A DNA stretch of 22,369 bases from Opitutia bacterium (GCA_018663485.1 JABJQI010000238.1:1-22369); one strand, 5' to 3'; positions 1 to 8,832 are shown, counted from the stretch's first letter. A program made the numbers and translations. The notes: generated by a model not told the origin, from the letters alone.

Positions 1-81
1 CGAGATCACAGTGCCCGTAAAGCCACCGCCCACACAGGACTGCCCTGAGAATCTTGGCGTAAAGCCAGTCGCTACAAAAAA
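1..81. repeat. Direct repeat, left copy (partner 377-457)
   Basis: This block runs at least from the window edge to the oligo-A tract at about 75-81. It is repeated in the same orientation at 377-457, with about five substitutions over 81 bases and no indel. Both copies end in GCTACAAAAAA, and a looser match (TCATTTACT) follows each. No coding function is apparent. The left boundary may lie outside the window. Confidence 0.85.
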
Positions 82-141
82 AGTTCATCGTCATTTACTG
101 GGAAAATACTACTCTGCGCCTAATGTGCCGGCGATTCTATT

Positions 142-167
142 GGGGAGGGTCGACCTCCGTGTCGACC
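142..167 (-). repeat. REP-like hairpin repeat, inverted copy
   Basis: This contains GGTCGAC, a six-base CTCCGT loop, then GTCGACC, a perfect 7-bp stem at 148-167. Over 25 bases it is the reverse complement of the copy at 247-271 except at two positions. Those two positions pair with each other in the stem (T150 and A165 here, A and T in the other copy), so the hairpin is preserved. The flanking GGGAGGG is also shared. Confidence 0.85.
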
Positions 168-241
168 GCCAGAAGTTTAGAAATAATATTAAAAATCCAA
201 TATTCTATGGGCGGTTAGTCAGGTTAGCCATTCCCGTAGCG

Positions 242-274
242 GTACCGGACGACACGGAGGTCGTCCCTCCCAAG
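242..274 (+). repeat. REP-like hairpin repeat, copy A
   Basis: A 33-bp unit starting GTACCGG and ending CTCCCAAG. It holds GGACGAC, loop ACGGAG, GTCGTCC at 247-266, a perfect 7-bp stem. It differs from copy B at 297-329 at one base and is inverted relative to the copy at 142-167. Confidence 0.85.
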
Positions 275-296
275 AGCCAGAAGCGAATCCCCCAGC

Positions 297-329
297 GTAC
301 CGGACGACACGGAGGTCATCCCTCCCAAG
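297..329 (+). repeat. REP-like hairpin repeat, copy B
   Basis: Same 33-bp unit as 242-274 with a single G-to-A change in the 3' arm (GTCATCC), which turns one stem pair into C/A here, or a G/U wobble if the opposite strand is transcribed. The offset from copy A is 55 bp. No RAYT-type transposase gene lies in this window. Confidence 0.85.
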
Positions 330-376
330 TGCCAGCAGAGCCAAAGCCATCGTAAAAAAAAATCAGCGCCTCTGCG

Positions 377-457
377 CGAGATCACAGTGCCCGCAAAGCC
401 ACCGCCCACACAGGACTGTCCTGAGAGTCGTGGCGTAAAGTCAGTCGCTACAAAAAA
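377..457. repeat. Direct repeat, right copy (partner 1-81)
   Basis: Second copy of the block at 1-81, in the same orientation. It ends about 75 bp upstream of the start of the membrane protein gene at 532, so it may contribute upstream promoter sequence. The two copies bracket the hairpin repeats at 142-329, which suggests a segmental duplication or a composite repeat cluster. Confidence 0.85.
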
Positions 458-507
458 GGCACAATGAACGTTTTTTAACCTCATTTACTTTACCCATCGA
501 TAAGCTG

Positions 508-516
508 TGCTAAAGT
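508..516 (+). promoter_or_regulatory. Candidate extended -10 element
   Basis: TGCTAAAGT lies 15 bp before the ATG at 532. It reads as an extended -10 (TG-N-TAAAGT) without a recognisable -35 box. The same nine bases occur before gnd at 3254-3262. Transcription from here would give an almost leaderless message. This is motif reading only. Confidence 0.3.
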
Positions 517-531
517 AGTTTATTAAAAATT

Positions 532-990
532 ATGAGTTATTTAATTATTATTATTTTAGGTGGTGTCTGTGGCTTGATTGGATCTTTTGCGATGAACCTG
601 TTCATGCGCACTGTCAGCCATGCTTACAGTCAACGAGTGGATATGGTCATTGCGCTGGGTAGTTTTTTTACCGGCACGGTCGATCGAGCGGCAATACTCG
701 GCACGCTCATTCACAGTGTCGCCGGCATAGTATTTGGGGTACTGTATTTTCTACTCATGAACGCGATGCATTCATTAAGCTTTCCGTCTGCGGTCTTCCT
801 GGGTCTCGGGTTTGGATTTTTTCACGGACTCATCATGAGCTACTGCCTGATGTTTATCGCCAGCGAACGCCATCCGATTGAGACTTATCGCAAAGCTACC
901 CTAGAACAAGGCCTGCTTCACTTAGTTGGCCACATGATCTTTGGCGGTGTCGCAGGTTTTATTGGCGGACTGCTCGCACTTGGTCTTTGA
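532..990 (+). CDS. Four-helix integral membrane protein, function unknown
   Basis: I do not recognise this 152-residue protein. It is strongly hydrophobic, with probable membrane helices near residues 4-27, 56-78, 84-110 and 130-151, and Gly-rich helix-packing stretches (LGLGFGFFHG, GGVAGFIGG). A conserved-looking cytoplasmic or periplasmic loop around residues 112-128 carries charged residues (ASERHPIETYRKATLEQG). No signal peptidase site or catalytic motif is apparent. The start is the first ATG after an A/T-rich stretch with no Shine-Dalgarno sequence, preceded by a possible extended -10. The next gene begins 56 bp downstream on the same strand, so the two may be co-transcribed. It could be a small transporter or a stress-type membrane protein, but nothing here decides that. 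Confidence 0.8.
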   Translation: MSYLIIIILGGVCGLIGSFAMNLFMRTVSHAYSQRVDMVIALGSFFTGTVDRAAILGTLIHSVAGIVFGVLYFLLMNAMHSLSFPSAVFLGLGFGFFHGLIMSYCLMFIASERHPIETYRKATLEQGLLHLVGHMIFGGVAGFIGGLLALGL

Positions 991-1014
991 GTACTGATCC
1001 GTTTTCTAGTGCTT

Positions 1015-1041
1015 TACATGTTAGCACGAAGTACTAGAACC
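1015..1041 (+). other. Imperfect inverted repeat between two genes
   Basis: CTAG at about 1004 and TGCT pair with AGCA and CTAG on the far side of a short loop, leaving a seven-base bulge. The structure sits just before the DUF11 lipoprotein start at 1047. There is no following T-run, so it is not a standard terminator. It may be a 5' leader fold or chance. Confidence 0.2.
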
Positions 1042-1046
1042 AAGAG

Positions 1047-2588
1047 ATGAATCGCTTATTCTCACCCATCGCCCTAATACTAGGCTGCATCACATTTGCT
1101 TTTACTGGCTGCCAAACACCTGCTCCTTCGCAAGTGGATCGCAGTACCATCGCTGCAACTCCATCGCAGAACGCCTCATCGCAAGCGACTACCAATCAGC
1201 CAGTTACCGTATCAGACCAAGGTATTGCGCTTGATGACGATTTTGATGTTATCTTCGAGACCGACCAAATCAGAGTCTCGAAAACCGTACTGCAGCCAGC
1301 ATCTGTGGGAGAAAACATTCAATACCGTATTCGAACCGAAGCACTGGCCGCACTCAGCACAGTCCGAGTAACGGAGACTATTCCTGTTGGTATTCAATTT
1401 AAGTCTGCCAAGCCAAGTGTTTCTCTCGTAGACAATCAGGTCGCTTGGGTGTTTTCTTCGATGCAAAAGGGCTCAATACAAACCATTGACGTCACCGTTG
1501 TTTCCACTCGTGAAGGAGATCACCAAATTTGCTCGAATATTTCGGTCGACAACGCTGTTTGCCTAAAATTATTTTCTGGTCAGCCACAACTCGACGTTGT
1601 CAAACAAGGCCCGAGCAGCATCGAGCTCGGCGAAATCGCTACTTGGACCGTGACTGTGACCAACAACGGCTCTGCTGACGCAACCAACGTCGTCATCACT
1701 GACACACTTCCCGAAGCCTTTGAATCAACCTCCCCACTGAGCCAAACAATTGGTACCCTTACACCCGGGGAAACCAGTGTCGTCGAGTACAGTGCCAAGG
1801 CCATCACACAAGGCGAATTCCGTAATCTCGCCATCGCTACTTACGATGGCGGGCCCGCTATCGCTGGCGAAGGTAGTGCTCCGATCACTGTCGTCCAATC
1901 TGGGATCCGTATCCGTAAAAGTGGTCCAGCTGAAGGCTATGTGTTCAAGCCTGTTACTTTTATTATTACCATTGAAAATACTGGTGATACCGACCTGAGG
2001 AACGTGCGTATCACCGATCTTCTCGCTAAGGAGAGTTCAGTGGCTGACAACGGCGGGGGACGTGTGAGCGGCAATGCGATTGGTTGGATGATTCCAAACC
2101 TCCCAGCTGGATCTAGCCAATTGATCACCACTGAGATCGCAGCGACTCGCAAGGGCAAGTCTACTAACATTGTTAAGGTGCTGACTGAAAATGGCCTCGA
2201 AGCCAGCGACACTGTCACCACCAACTGGCTGGCAGTGCCAGGTGTTACCGTCTCAATCACCGACAGCAAAGACCCAGTCCGCGTGCAGGAGGAAACTGTT
2301 TATAGCTTACAAGTCCGCAACCAAGGCAAATTCGAGCCAGTCAGCGGCACCGTCACTGTCACTTTTAATGACAAGATCAAGCCAACTGCGGTCGATGGCG
2401 ACGCCCCAGGCATCATCGATGGTCAGATCGTGACCTTTCCACGTACTACATTGGAACCAGGTAAGGACACAAATCTGACGATCACTGCCGAAGGCGCAAA
2501 TATTGGCCCAGGTCGTGCCGCAATGACCTTCAGCGCTGACTTCCTCAGCGACCCAATCATCAGCCAAGAAACGACCAACGTTTATTAG
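1047..2588 (+). CDS. DUF11-repeat lipoprotein, OmcB-like
   Basis: The 513-residue product begins with a lipoprotein signal: basic start, hydrophobic core, and a lipobox-like FTGC with the modified Cys at residue 22. A Thr/Gln/Ser-rich linker follows to about residue 65. The rest reads as four successive Ig-like beta modules. The second and third are clear DUF11 repeats (around 184-280 and 285-395), with signatures such as TVTVTNNGSADATNV and ITIENTGDTDLRNV. DUF11 modules are known from chlamydial OmcB and from surface proteins of many bacteria. Unlike OmcB, this protein has only four Cys in total, so a disulfide-linked envelope lattice is not indicated. The likely role is a structural lipoprotein of the outer membrane or cell surface. 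The start has AAGAG shortly upstream, one of the few purine-rich leaders here. A strong terminator follows at 2608. Confidence 0.85.
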   Translation: MNRLFSPIALILGCITFAFTGCQTPAPSQVDRSTIAATPSQNASSQATTNQPVTVSDQGIALDDDFDVIFETDQIRVSKTVLQPASVGENIQYRIRTEALAALSTVRVTETIPVGIQFKSAKPSVSLVDNQVAWVFSSMQKGSIQTIDVTVVSTREGDHQICSNISVDNAVCLKLFSGQPQLDVVKQGPSSIELGEIATWTVTVTNNGSADATNVVITDTLPEAFESTSPLSQTIGTLTPGETSVVEYSAKAITQGEFRNLAIATYDGGPAIAGEGSAPITVVQSGIRIRKSGPAEGYVFKPVTFIITIENTGDTDLRNVRITDLLAKESSVADNGGGRVSGNAIGWMIPNLPAGSSQLITTEIAATRKGKSTNIVKVLTENGLEASDTVTTNWLAVPGVTVSITDSKDPVRVQEETVYSLQVRNQGKFEPVSGTVTVTFNDKIKPTAVDGDAPGIIDGQIVTFPRTTLEPGKDTNLTITAEGANIGPGRAAMTFSADFLSDPIISQETTNVY

Positions 2589-2607
2589 ATAAACTGTCCA
2601 GAATTTC

Positions 2608-2640
2608 AAAAGCCGTCGGATTGCTCCGACGGCTTTTTTA
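2608..2640 (+). terminator. Rho-independent terminator after DUF11 lipoprotein gene
   Basis: AAAGCCGTCGGA and TCCGACGGCTTT form a 12-bp perfect stem around the loop TTGC, and the run TTTTTT follows. It lies 20 bp past the stop codon at 2588. Confidence 0.92.
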
Positions 2641-2844
2641 TAGAACGACTCGACCTAGAAAACTGCTTTCGTTTAAGTCGACGATTCAAACGGGGGCACA
2701 CATACGTAGCTGTTAAAATTCAGTGTGATGGATTTATAAGTAACCATAGCGAAAAAGAAGCCGCTCTGCAAATCATTGCTATCGTCGACTGAACGATGAT
2801 CCACTGACTCATTGGTTGAAGGTTGATTGTATCACAAAAAAGGT

Positions 2845-3012
2845 GGTTCATAGATTCGCCAGGTAATAATGAATGATACAGAGACTGATTTAATTATACC
2901 GTGCGACGACCTAAAAGGAGTGAGGGCGATACGCGCTCCTTGTGGAATGTGTAAAATCTGTGTGCGAGTCGCACACACTCCTTGATAGTAAATGACGATG
3001 CATTGAAATTAA
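2845..3012. repeat. Tandem repeat unit 1 (~168 bp)
   Basis: The unit opens with GGTTCAT and is followed directly by a second copy. The core 2883-3004 aligns without gaps to 3053-3174 at 170-bp offset, with about 15 differences in 122 bases. Inside it lies a perfect 19-base palindrome, TGTGTGCGAGTCGCACACA (2959-2977). The pair AAGGAGTG (2915-2922) and CACTCCTT (2976-2983) could form an outer stem. No open reading frame of note crosses it. Confidence 0.85.
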
Positions 3013-3180
3013 GGTTCATCGGCGATACGCGGAAAGGTATTATTGTTATTGCGACTGATCTAATTGTGCCGTGCGACTACCTAAAAGGAGTGAGGTCGAC
3101 CCGCCCTCTTTGTCGAATGTGTAAAATCTATGTGCGAGTCGCCCAAACTCCTTGATGGTAAATGACGATACATTAAAAAA
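3013..3180. repeat. Tandem repeat unit 2 (~168 bp)
   Basis: Second copy of the unit at 2845-3012. The outer pair AAGGAGT and ACTCCTT is kept. The central palindrome has decayed on its 3' side (TCGCCCAAA instead of TCGCACACA). An 11-base string GGCGATACGCG at 3021-3031 also occurs inside unit 1 at 2925-2935, in a different place in the unit. Confidence 0.8.
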
Positions 3181-3253
3181 GTATTAATCGCCCAGTGTTG
3201 CTCATATTTATAAATATTATTTCGATTATACAGTTTTAAGCGTTTTTGAATTT

Positions 3254-3262
3254 TGCTAAAGT
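3254..3262 (+). promoter_or_regulatory. gnd: Candidate extended -10 element for gnd
   Basis: TGCTAAAGT, identical to the candidate before the gene at 532, lies about 117 bp upstream of the gnd start in A/T-rich DNA. A TTTTAA at 3234-3239 would be a weak -35 box at 17-bp spacing. This is inferred from sequence resemblance only. Confidence 0.35.
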
Positions 3263-3378
3263 GGCGAAATTAAATTTCGTCTTATAACTTACATGACTAT
3301 TATTCAGCTACAGTCCGACTCTAGCCTTGCCTCAGCGCAGCGAGTAAATTTCCTCCATGAATTAAACCCAGAAAAATT

Positions 3379-4884
<1,506 letters not shown>

Positions 4885-4904
4885 AGAAACTAGCAACTTT
4901 ATAA

Positions 4905-4945
4905 TAATAAGGCCTTCCACAAATGGGAGGCCTTATTTGTTTCTT
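4905..4945 (+). terminator. Rho-independent terminator after gnd
   Basis: AAGGCCTTCC (4909-4918) pairs with GGGAGGCCTT (4925-4934) through a 10-bp stem with one G/T pair and a six-base loop, followed by ATTTGTTTCTTT. The symmetrical A/T flanks could also allow it to act on the minus strand. Confidence 0.88.
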
Positions 4946-5078
4946 TATCTATAGTTCAATATTTTGACGGAAGAACTTTCATTTACAACTGGCACTGTAA
5001 ACAACCAGCGTGTAGGCACTGCACTATTGATCATCCAGATACAGTCACACTTCGAGCGTAGTCAATCGATACAAACAA

Positions 5079-5387
5079 TTACAACTCGCTGGTAGAATCT
5101 TTAGCTTTGTATGTTCGTACGGCTGGTTTTGCGAGGATCTCGAAATACACTGCTGCCCATTCATCGGCCAGGGCATGATCAAGAGCTGAGTTAATTTCGG
5201 CCACATGTAGCGGTAGCGCGTTGTTGGCTGTTTCACCAACTTTGCAGTCAAAATCCCAAAAGTCTACACCCTCAGGTAATTGCTTATTGCGCTCACGTTT
5301 TACATATTTTCGTAGCTCTGATTTAATTGCTTCGATTGCACGCGCAGGCGTATTTTTAGCGTCGCTTATTAGAAATGTCTTTTTCAT
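5079..5387 (-). CDS. DUF6172-like small cytoplasmic protein
   Basis: The 102-residue protein has no signal peptide or membrane helix. The pattern MKKTF at the start, a basic helix with YVKRERNKQLPEG (residues 28-40), then VDFWDFDCKVG and a C-terminal EILAKPAVRTYKAK resembles the uncharacterised family DUF6172. I recall this family as about 100 residues long with exactly these hallmarks. Its function is not known. The ATG start gives the expected family N-terminus and has no Shine-Dalgarno sequence. It follows, on the same strand and 134 bp away, the membrane-anchored protein ending at 5522. No terminator is visible between them, so a shared transcript is possible. The family assignment is from memory of motifs and should be treated as moderate. 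Confidence 0.75.
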   Translation of the reverse strand: MKKTFLISDAKNTPARAIEAIKSELRKYVKRERNKQLPEGVDFWDFDCKVGETANNALPLHVAEINSALDHALADEWAAVYFEILAKPAVRTYKAKDSTSEL

Positions 5388-5521
5388 GGCGTTAGTTTTC
5401 GGGCATTTTTATGTCTTGTCTCTCCTATCCAGCAACAGTCTTCTTAATTGTAAATGAATATTTAGATGCTGCCTCTTGAATTGTTGCTATACAATCGCGT
5501 GGTTTTTATGCTTTATAAAAT

Positions 5522-6412
5522 TCAGCACATCGGCTTGCCTAGATAAGCAAGCAACCACATCTCTTTCCATAACCGGTAGCGACCATCGTACGATATTTTA
5601 CCCGCTTCTACTTGAAATTGGCGCGGGTTTAAAAAACCACTCTCAGAATTGAGACGCTCCAAAATACGCTGTTGATTGTTGAGCTCCTCAAGTGGCTTAT
5701 CTTCGAAGGGAATTGGATTAAGAGTGCTATTAGTAAGGCGTCGTTGGTGTAGTTTATGTAATCGTTTCAGTGAACCGATTAGCGGCTTACGCACAATATT
5801 CCAAGCTTCTGGGTAATAACCACCAAAGGGTAGAAACAAATTATCGGTAACGAGCCGGCACTCGTTTTCACCATTCGTGCTTAAAGTATAACAGGCCGTC
5901 GCCCCTCCCTTGCGTTTTGGGATGAATAATATTTGTAGCCGTGTCAGCTTGTCGGCACTTTCATAAATCGACGCGCGTAAAAATGTCTCTTCAAAGAGCT
6001 CTGCTTTCAATGCACTGAGCCGGTTAAATTCAACAGATCGAAGCCATTCCCTAACTTCGATTAAAAATGGATCAGCTGGCCATTCATCACCTTCGGTATT
6101 GATTTTGAAGCTAGGGAATAAAGGCATATCGCTGCGACTTAGCGCTTTAATCGCGATCCAATAATATCCTGTTTCTAATACGAACCAGAGTGTTAGCCCA
6201 GTAATAAAATGAACCCAATCTGGCCGATATGAGATCTCTAAGGCTTTAAGAAAATACGAAAATAGACCAGCGAACAATATCCAACGCAGCCAACGACCCA
6301 AAACTGTAAAGATTGGTATCCCCTTACGTATACCGATGTGAGACAATAAAATTGCTAAAGCTGCTATTCCAAAAAGGATAAATTGAAAAGTCGATTGTGT
6401 GGTACCAAACAT
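5522..6412 (-). CDS. Protein with N-terminal membrane anchor, unknown function
   Basis: I do not recognise this 296-residue protein. Three probable membrane helices occupy the N-terminal third: about residues 8-29, 40-59 and 68-90. The remaining ~200 residues are soluble and rich in charged residues, with a central beta-like stretch around 155-195 (RLQILFIPKRKGG, then CYTLSTNGENECRLV) and a basic helix near 213-228 (SLKRLHKLHQRRL). No enzymatic motif stands out. The N-terminus lacks a cleavable signal, so the soluble part is probably anchored to the inner membrane. The start at 6412 is the first ATG, with an A/T-rich upstream region and no Shine-Dalgarno sequence. The dnaN terminator lies upstream, so it likely has its own promoter in 6413-6505. 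Confidence 0.75.
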   Translation of the reverse strand: MFGTTQSTFQFILFGIAALAILLSHIGIRKGIPIFTVLGRWLRWILFAGLFSYFLKALEISYRPDWVHFITGLTLWFVLETGYYWIAIKALSRSDMPLFPSFKINTEGDEWPADPFLIEVREWLRSVEFNRLSALKAELFEETFLRASIYESADKLTRLQILFIPKRKGGATACYTLSTNGENECRLVTDNLFLPFGGYYPEAWNIVRKPLIGSLKRLHKLHQRRLTNSTLNPIPFEDKPLEELNNQQRILERLNSESGFLNPRQFQVEAGKISYDGRYRLWKEMWLLAYLGKPMC

Positions 6413-6500
6413 GTTGAATTTTAATAAATAGATCCGCTATTAGCTATATGAAGCCAGGTGACAACGATCGTTCCATTTTTATTTATATCAGCACTTTAAA

Positions 6501-6540
6501 CGAAAACGAGCGAGTGAGACATTAGCTCACTCGCTCGGCA
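6501..6540 (-). terminator. Rho-independent terminator after dnaN
   Basis: A perfect 12-bp stem, CGAGCGAGTGAG (6507-6518) and CTCACTCGCTCG (6526-6537), surrounds a seven-base loop. Read on the minus strand it is followed by TTTTCGTTT. It starts 40 bp beyond the dnaN stop. Confidence 0.9.
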
Positions 6541-6578
6541 ATAAATGATATAAATGCGATTACCTGTTAACCTAAAAA

Positions 6579-7706
6579 TTAATTTAGCCGCAAGGGCATG
6601 ACCACACAGATAAAGTTGTCGAGTGTCTTAAATAGCCCTGGACTGAGCTCGTCTTTGAATTCGAAAAATACTTCATCCTTAGTCAACGCCTTCAGTGGCT
6701 CAATGAGAAATTGAGGATTAAATGCAACTTGAACTTCAGGTCCATCGTAAGCGATGGCCATTGACTCATGCGATTCACCGTATTCAGTACTCGAACCTGA
6801 AATTTCTAGAAGGTTTTTGCTTACCTTTAGTTTCACGGAATTGCTCTTGTCAGATGTGACTAGAGCTGCGCGGTGCACGCACTCAAGCATGAGCTCACGT
6901 TCGATTTTGACGCGATGCTCTGTCTCTTTTGGAATGACTTGTCGGTAGTTTGGGTAGTTCCCTTCCACAATTTTCGAAACCAAATATAGGTGATCAACCA
7001 AACCTGCATCCCCGGAACCATCGATGCTTATTTCAAAAGCCGCCTGACGATCATTAAAAGCGATTTTAACCTTATCACCCTTACCCATCAAACGCTCAAG
7101 CTCAGCAACTGTTTTGGCAGGAAGAATGAGACTACCTGCGTTGTCTTCGCTGATCTCAGTATCGAGGGCGGTTAAAGCGAGGCGTCGACCGTCAGTTGCA
7201 ACAAGAGTGAGTTTCTCGTCTGCAAAGTTAAAATATACGCCATTTAGAATGTAGCGATTCTCGTCACTGGATTGGCCATAAGAGACACTTTTTAACATAC
7301 TAACAATTTCAGTCTGGGAAAGCTCGAAAACATGTCGATTTTCAAAAGAAGGCAGCGGTGGAAATTCTTCTGTGCTGATACCCATAATTTTGAAATTTGA
7401 GCCACCAGAAGTTATTTTAGCTTGGTTGTTTTTACTGGTTTCAACGAAAATTTCATTCTGGGGTAATTCGCGAATGATAGTGGCCAATTTGCGCACGGGT
7501 AGTGTCAGGCCACCTGGCTCAGACACGTCTGCTTTGATCCGGCAACGAATACCGAGATCGAGGTTTGTCGTCGTTAACGAGATGTGACCCTCCTCTGCTT
7601 CGATCAGCACATTGCTGAGGATGGGCATGGTGGCTCGCGCACCGACAACATTGAGTACCTGTTGGAGGCCGTTGCTAAAATGATCTTGGTTGATCTTGAA
7701 CTTCAT
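6579..7706 (-). CDS. dnaN: DNA polymerase III beta subunit (sliding clamp)
   Basis: The beta clamp forms a homodimeric ring on DNA that tethers the replicative polymerase and many repair proteins. The 375-residue length is close to the usual 366-380. The first domain starts MKFKINQDHFSNGLQQVLN, and NILSN-type spacing is seen as MPILSNVLIEAE. The second domain contains YGQSSDENRYILNGVYF and TDGRRLAL. The C-terminus ends VVMPLRLN, the conserved MPxRL motif that lines the peptide-binding pocket. The gene is not next to dnaA or recF in this window, unlike the classical dnaA-dnaN order. It is transcribed from an A/T-rich leader with a promoter-like sequence on the minus strand and closed by a strong terminator. 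The start codon has no Shine-Dalgarno sequence. Confidence 0.97.
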   Translation of the reverse strand: MKFKINQDHFSNGLQQVLNVVGARATMPILSNVLIEAEEGHISLTTTNLDLGIRCRIKADVSEPGGLTLPVRKLATIIRELPQNEIFVETSKNNQAKITSGGSNFKIMGISTEEFPPLPSFENRHVFELSQTEIVSMLKSVSYGQSSDENRYILNGVYFNFADEKLTLVATDGRRLALTALDTEISEDNAGSLILPAKTVAELERLMGKGDKVKIAFNDRQAAFEISIDGSGDAGLVDHLYLVSKIVEGNYPNYRQVIPKETEHRVKIERELMLECVHRAALVTSDKSNSVKLKVSKNLLEISGSSTEYGESHESMAIAYDGPEVQVAFNPQFLIEPLKALTKDEVFFEFKDELSPGLFKTLDNFICVVMPLRLN

Positions 7707-7804
7707 GACTTAAATTTTTGGGATTTTAGAGTTACTGGCAATGATTATATATTAGTCTCTTATTTATTATATAAATCTCTTCTTCTTAATATATGTGTGG
7801 ATGG

Positions 7805-7833
7805 GCTATAATAACTCAACAAGTAATTGTTAA
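7805..7833 (-). promoter_or_regulatory. dnaN: Candidate sigma-70-type promoter for dnaN
   Basis: On the minus strand, TTAACA (7833-7828) and TATAGC (7810-7805) are separated by 17 bp, about 100 bp upstream of the dnaN start, in a strongly A/T-rich tract. There is no clear terminator between pssA and here, so read-through from pssA is also possible. Confidence 0.4.
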
Positions 7834-7909
7834 GTAGGTCTTTAGAGTCGTTTTTTCCAGTGAATAGTGCAGTCAAGTGTTCGGTAGAAAGGTGAATGAA
7901 TCGTCGAAT

Positions 7910-8818
7910 TTATTTTTCTTCCACAGTGTCTTCACAGTTATTAACGAGGTATTCACTAGCTGATAAATTAAGTTCCTTTAGATGTTTCTTAGCACGGTAC
8001 AGGCGAAAAAAGTATCGAATTGGTCCAAACACAATATAACTGAAGAAAAAGAATGCAAAGAATAGCTCTTTGAAGACGAAGGCGATTCCTAGCCCAAAGA
8101 TGAATAAAATAAAGGTCTGTATGCGCGTGCTCGTCTGCCAATCAATTTCTTTAAAGCTTGGATAAGGTATGTTGCTGATCATCAAAAAGGCGACCGCTAG
8201 CATTAATGGTGGCATTAGCAGCTCAAAACCGTGCATTTCATAACCATATTTTTCAAAACTAGTGTATACTAATACTAATGAAGCGACCATGGCAGCTGCA
8301 GCCGGCACTGGCAGACCAATGAAGTCCTTGGTGCCTTTTAAGCGATCTGACGGCGTCAGCATCGGATGAGTCAACACATTGAAGCGTGCCAAGCGTACAG
8401 CGGCACAAAGCAAATATATAAAACCGATTAATTGACTAACGGGTAAGACGCCCTCGTATTGCTCTGTCGGTTTAAGAATCAGAAAGATCATCATCATTGC
8501 TGGTGCGACACCAAATGATATAACATCGGCAATTGAATCGAATTCGATGCCAAACAGTGATTCACGGCCGCCCATGCGCGCGACACGACCGTCAAAAGCG
8601 TCGCAAACTACTCCGAAAAAGATAAACCACACTGCTTGAGTAAAATGGCCATTAATAACTGCTGGATCGGTGGCGTAATTCGCCTCAATGCAGCGCATAA
8701 TTGCCAAAAAACCAAAAAAAAGATTTCCAGCTGTTAGACTATTAGGAAGCAAATAAATATGACTCGCCTCGCCGGAATCAGCATATTGATGTGTCGGCAA
8801 TTTTTCAGGATCTTTCAT
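7910..8818 (-). CDS. pssA: CDP-diacylglycerol-serine O-phosphatidyltransferase
   Basis: This integral membrane enzyme condenses CDP-diacylglycerol with L-serine to phosphatidylserine, the precursor of phosphatidylethanolamine. The CDP-alcohol phosphotransferase signature is complete: D73, D76, G77, A80, R81, G90, D94 and D98, beginning DAFDGRVARMGG and ending DSIAD. LLPNSLTAGNLFFGFLAI (23-40) is typical of the PssA N-terminus. About six to eight membrane helices follow, and the C-terminal tail is charged. The 302-residue length is within the usual range for Gram-negative type II PssA. The family also includes PgsA and others, but the N-terminal motif and length favour PssA. A RelE-like gene ends only 14 bp before the start, implying co-transcription. 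No Shine-Dalgarno sequence precedes the ATG. Confidence 0.93.
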   Translation of the reverse strand: MKDPEKLPTHQYADSGEASHIYLLPNSLTAGNLFFGFLAIMRCIEANYATDPAVINGHFTQAVWFIFFGVVCDAFDGRVARMGGRESLFGIEFDSIADVISFGVAPAMMMIFLILKPTEQYEGVLPVSQLIGFIYLLCAAVRLARFNVLTHPMLTPSDRLKGTKDFIGLPVPAAAAMVASLVLVYTSFEKYGYEMHGFELLMPPLMLAVAFLMISNIPYPSFKEIDWQTSTRIQTFILFIFGLGIAFVFKELFFAFFFFSYIVFGPIRYFFRLYRAKKHLKELNLSASEYLVNNCEDTVEEK

Positions 8819-8832
8819 TGAGTCGCGATGGG

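Larger units (their letters stand above)
2641..3378. other. 740-bp non-coding interval before gnd
   Basis: No convincing gene is present. The right two-thirds is dominated by a ~168 bp tandem duplication (2845-3180). From 3181 to 3378 the sequence is A/T-rich and should contain the gnd promoter. The first 200 bp (2641-2844) show no feature I can support. Confidence 0.7.

Noticed and set aside
11..355. 114-codon plus-strand open frame across the repeat block
   Set aside because: It runs through the direct repeat and all three hairpin repeats, and its product contains repeat-derived Arg/Pro/Val strings with no family resemblance.
224..484. 86-codon minus-strand open frame
   Set aside because: It is a translation of the hairpin repeats (GRDDLRVVR-type peptides) and of the right direct repeat, so it is best explained as repeat sequence.
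2845..3180. CRISPR array or tandem riboswitch
   Set aside because: There are only two long units with no spacer structure, no cas genes, and the most structured element is decayed in one unit. No riboswitch consensus was recognised.
7707..7909. Possible replication origin in the A/T-rich tract upstream of dnaN
   Set aside because: Only one distant DnaA-box-like sequence (TGTGGATGG near 7795) is present, and there is no cluster of boxes, dnaA or other origin gene nearby.
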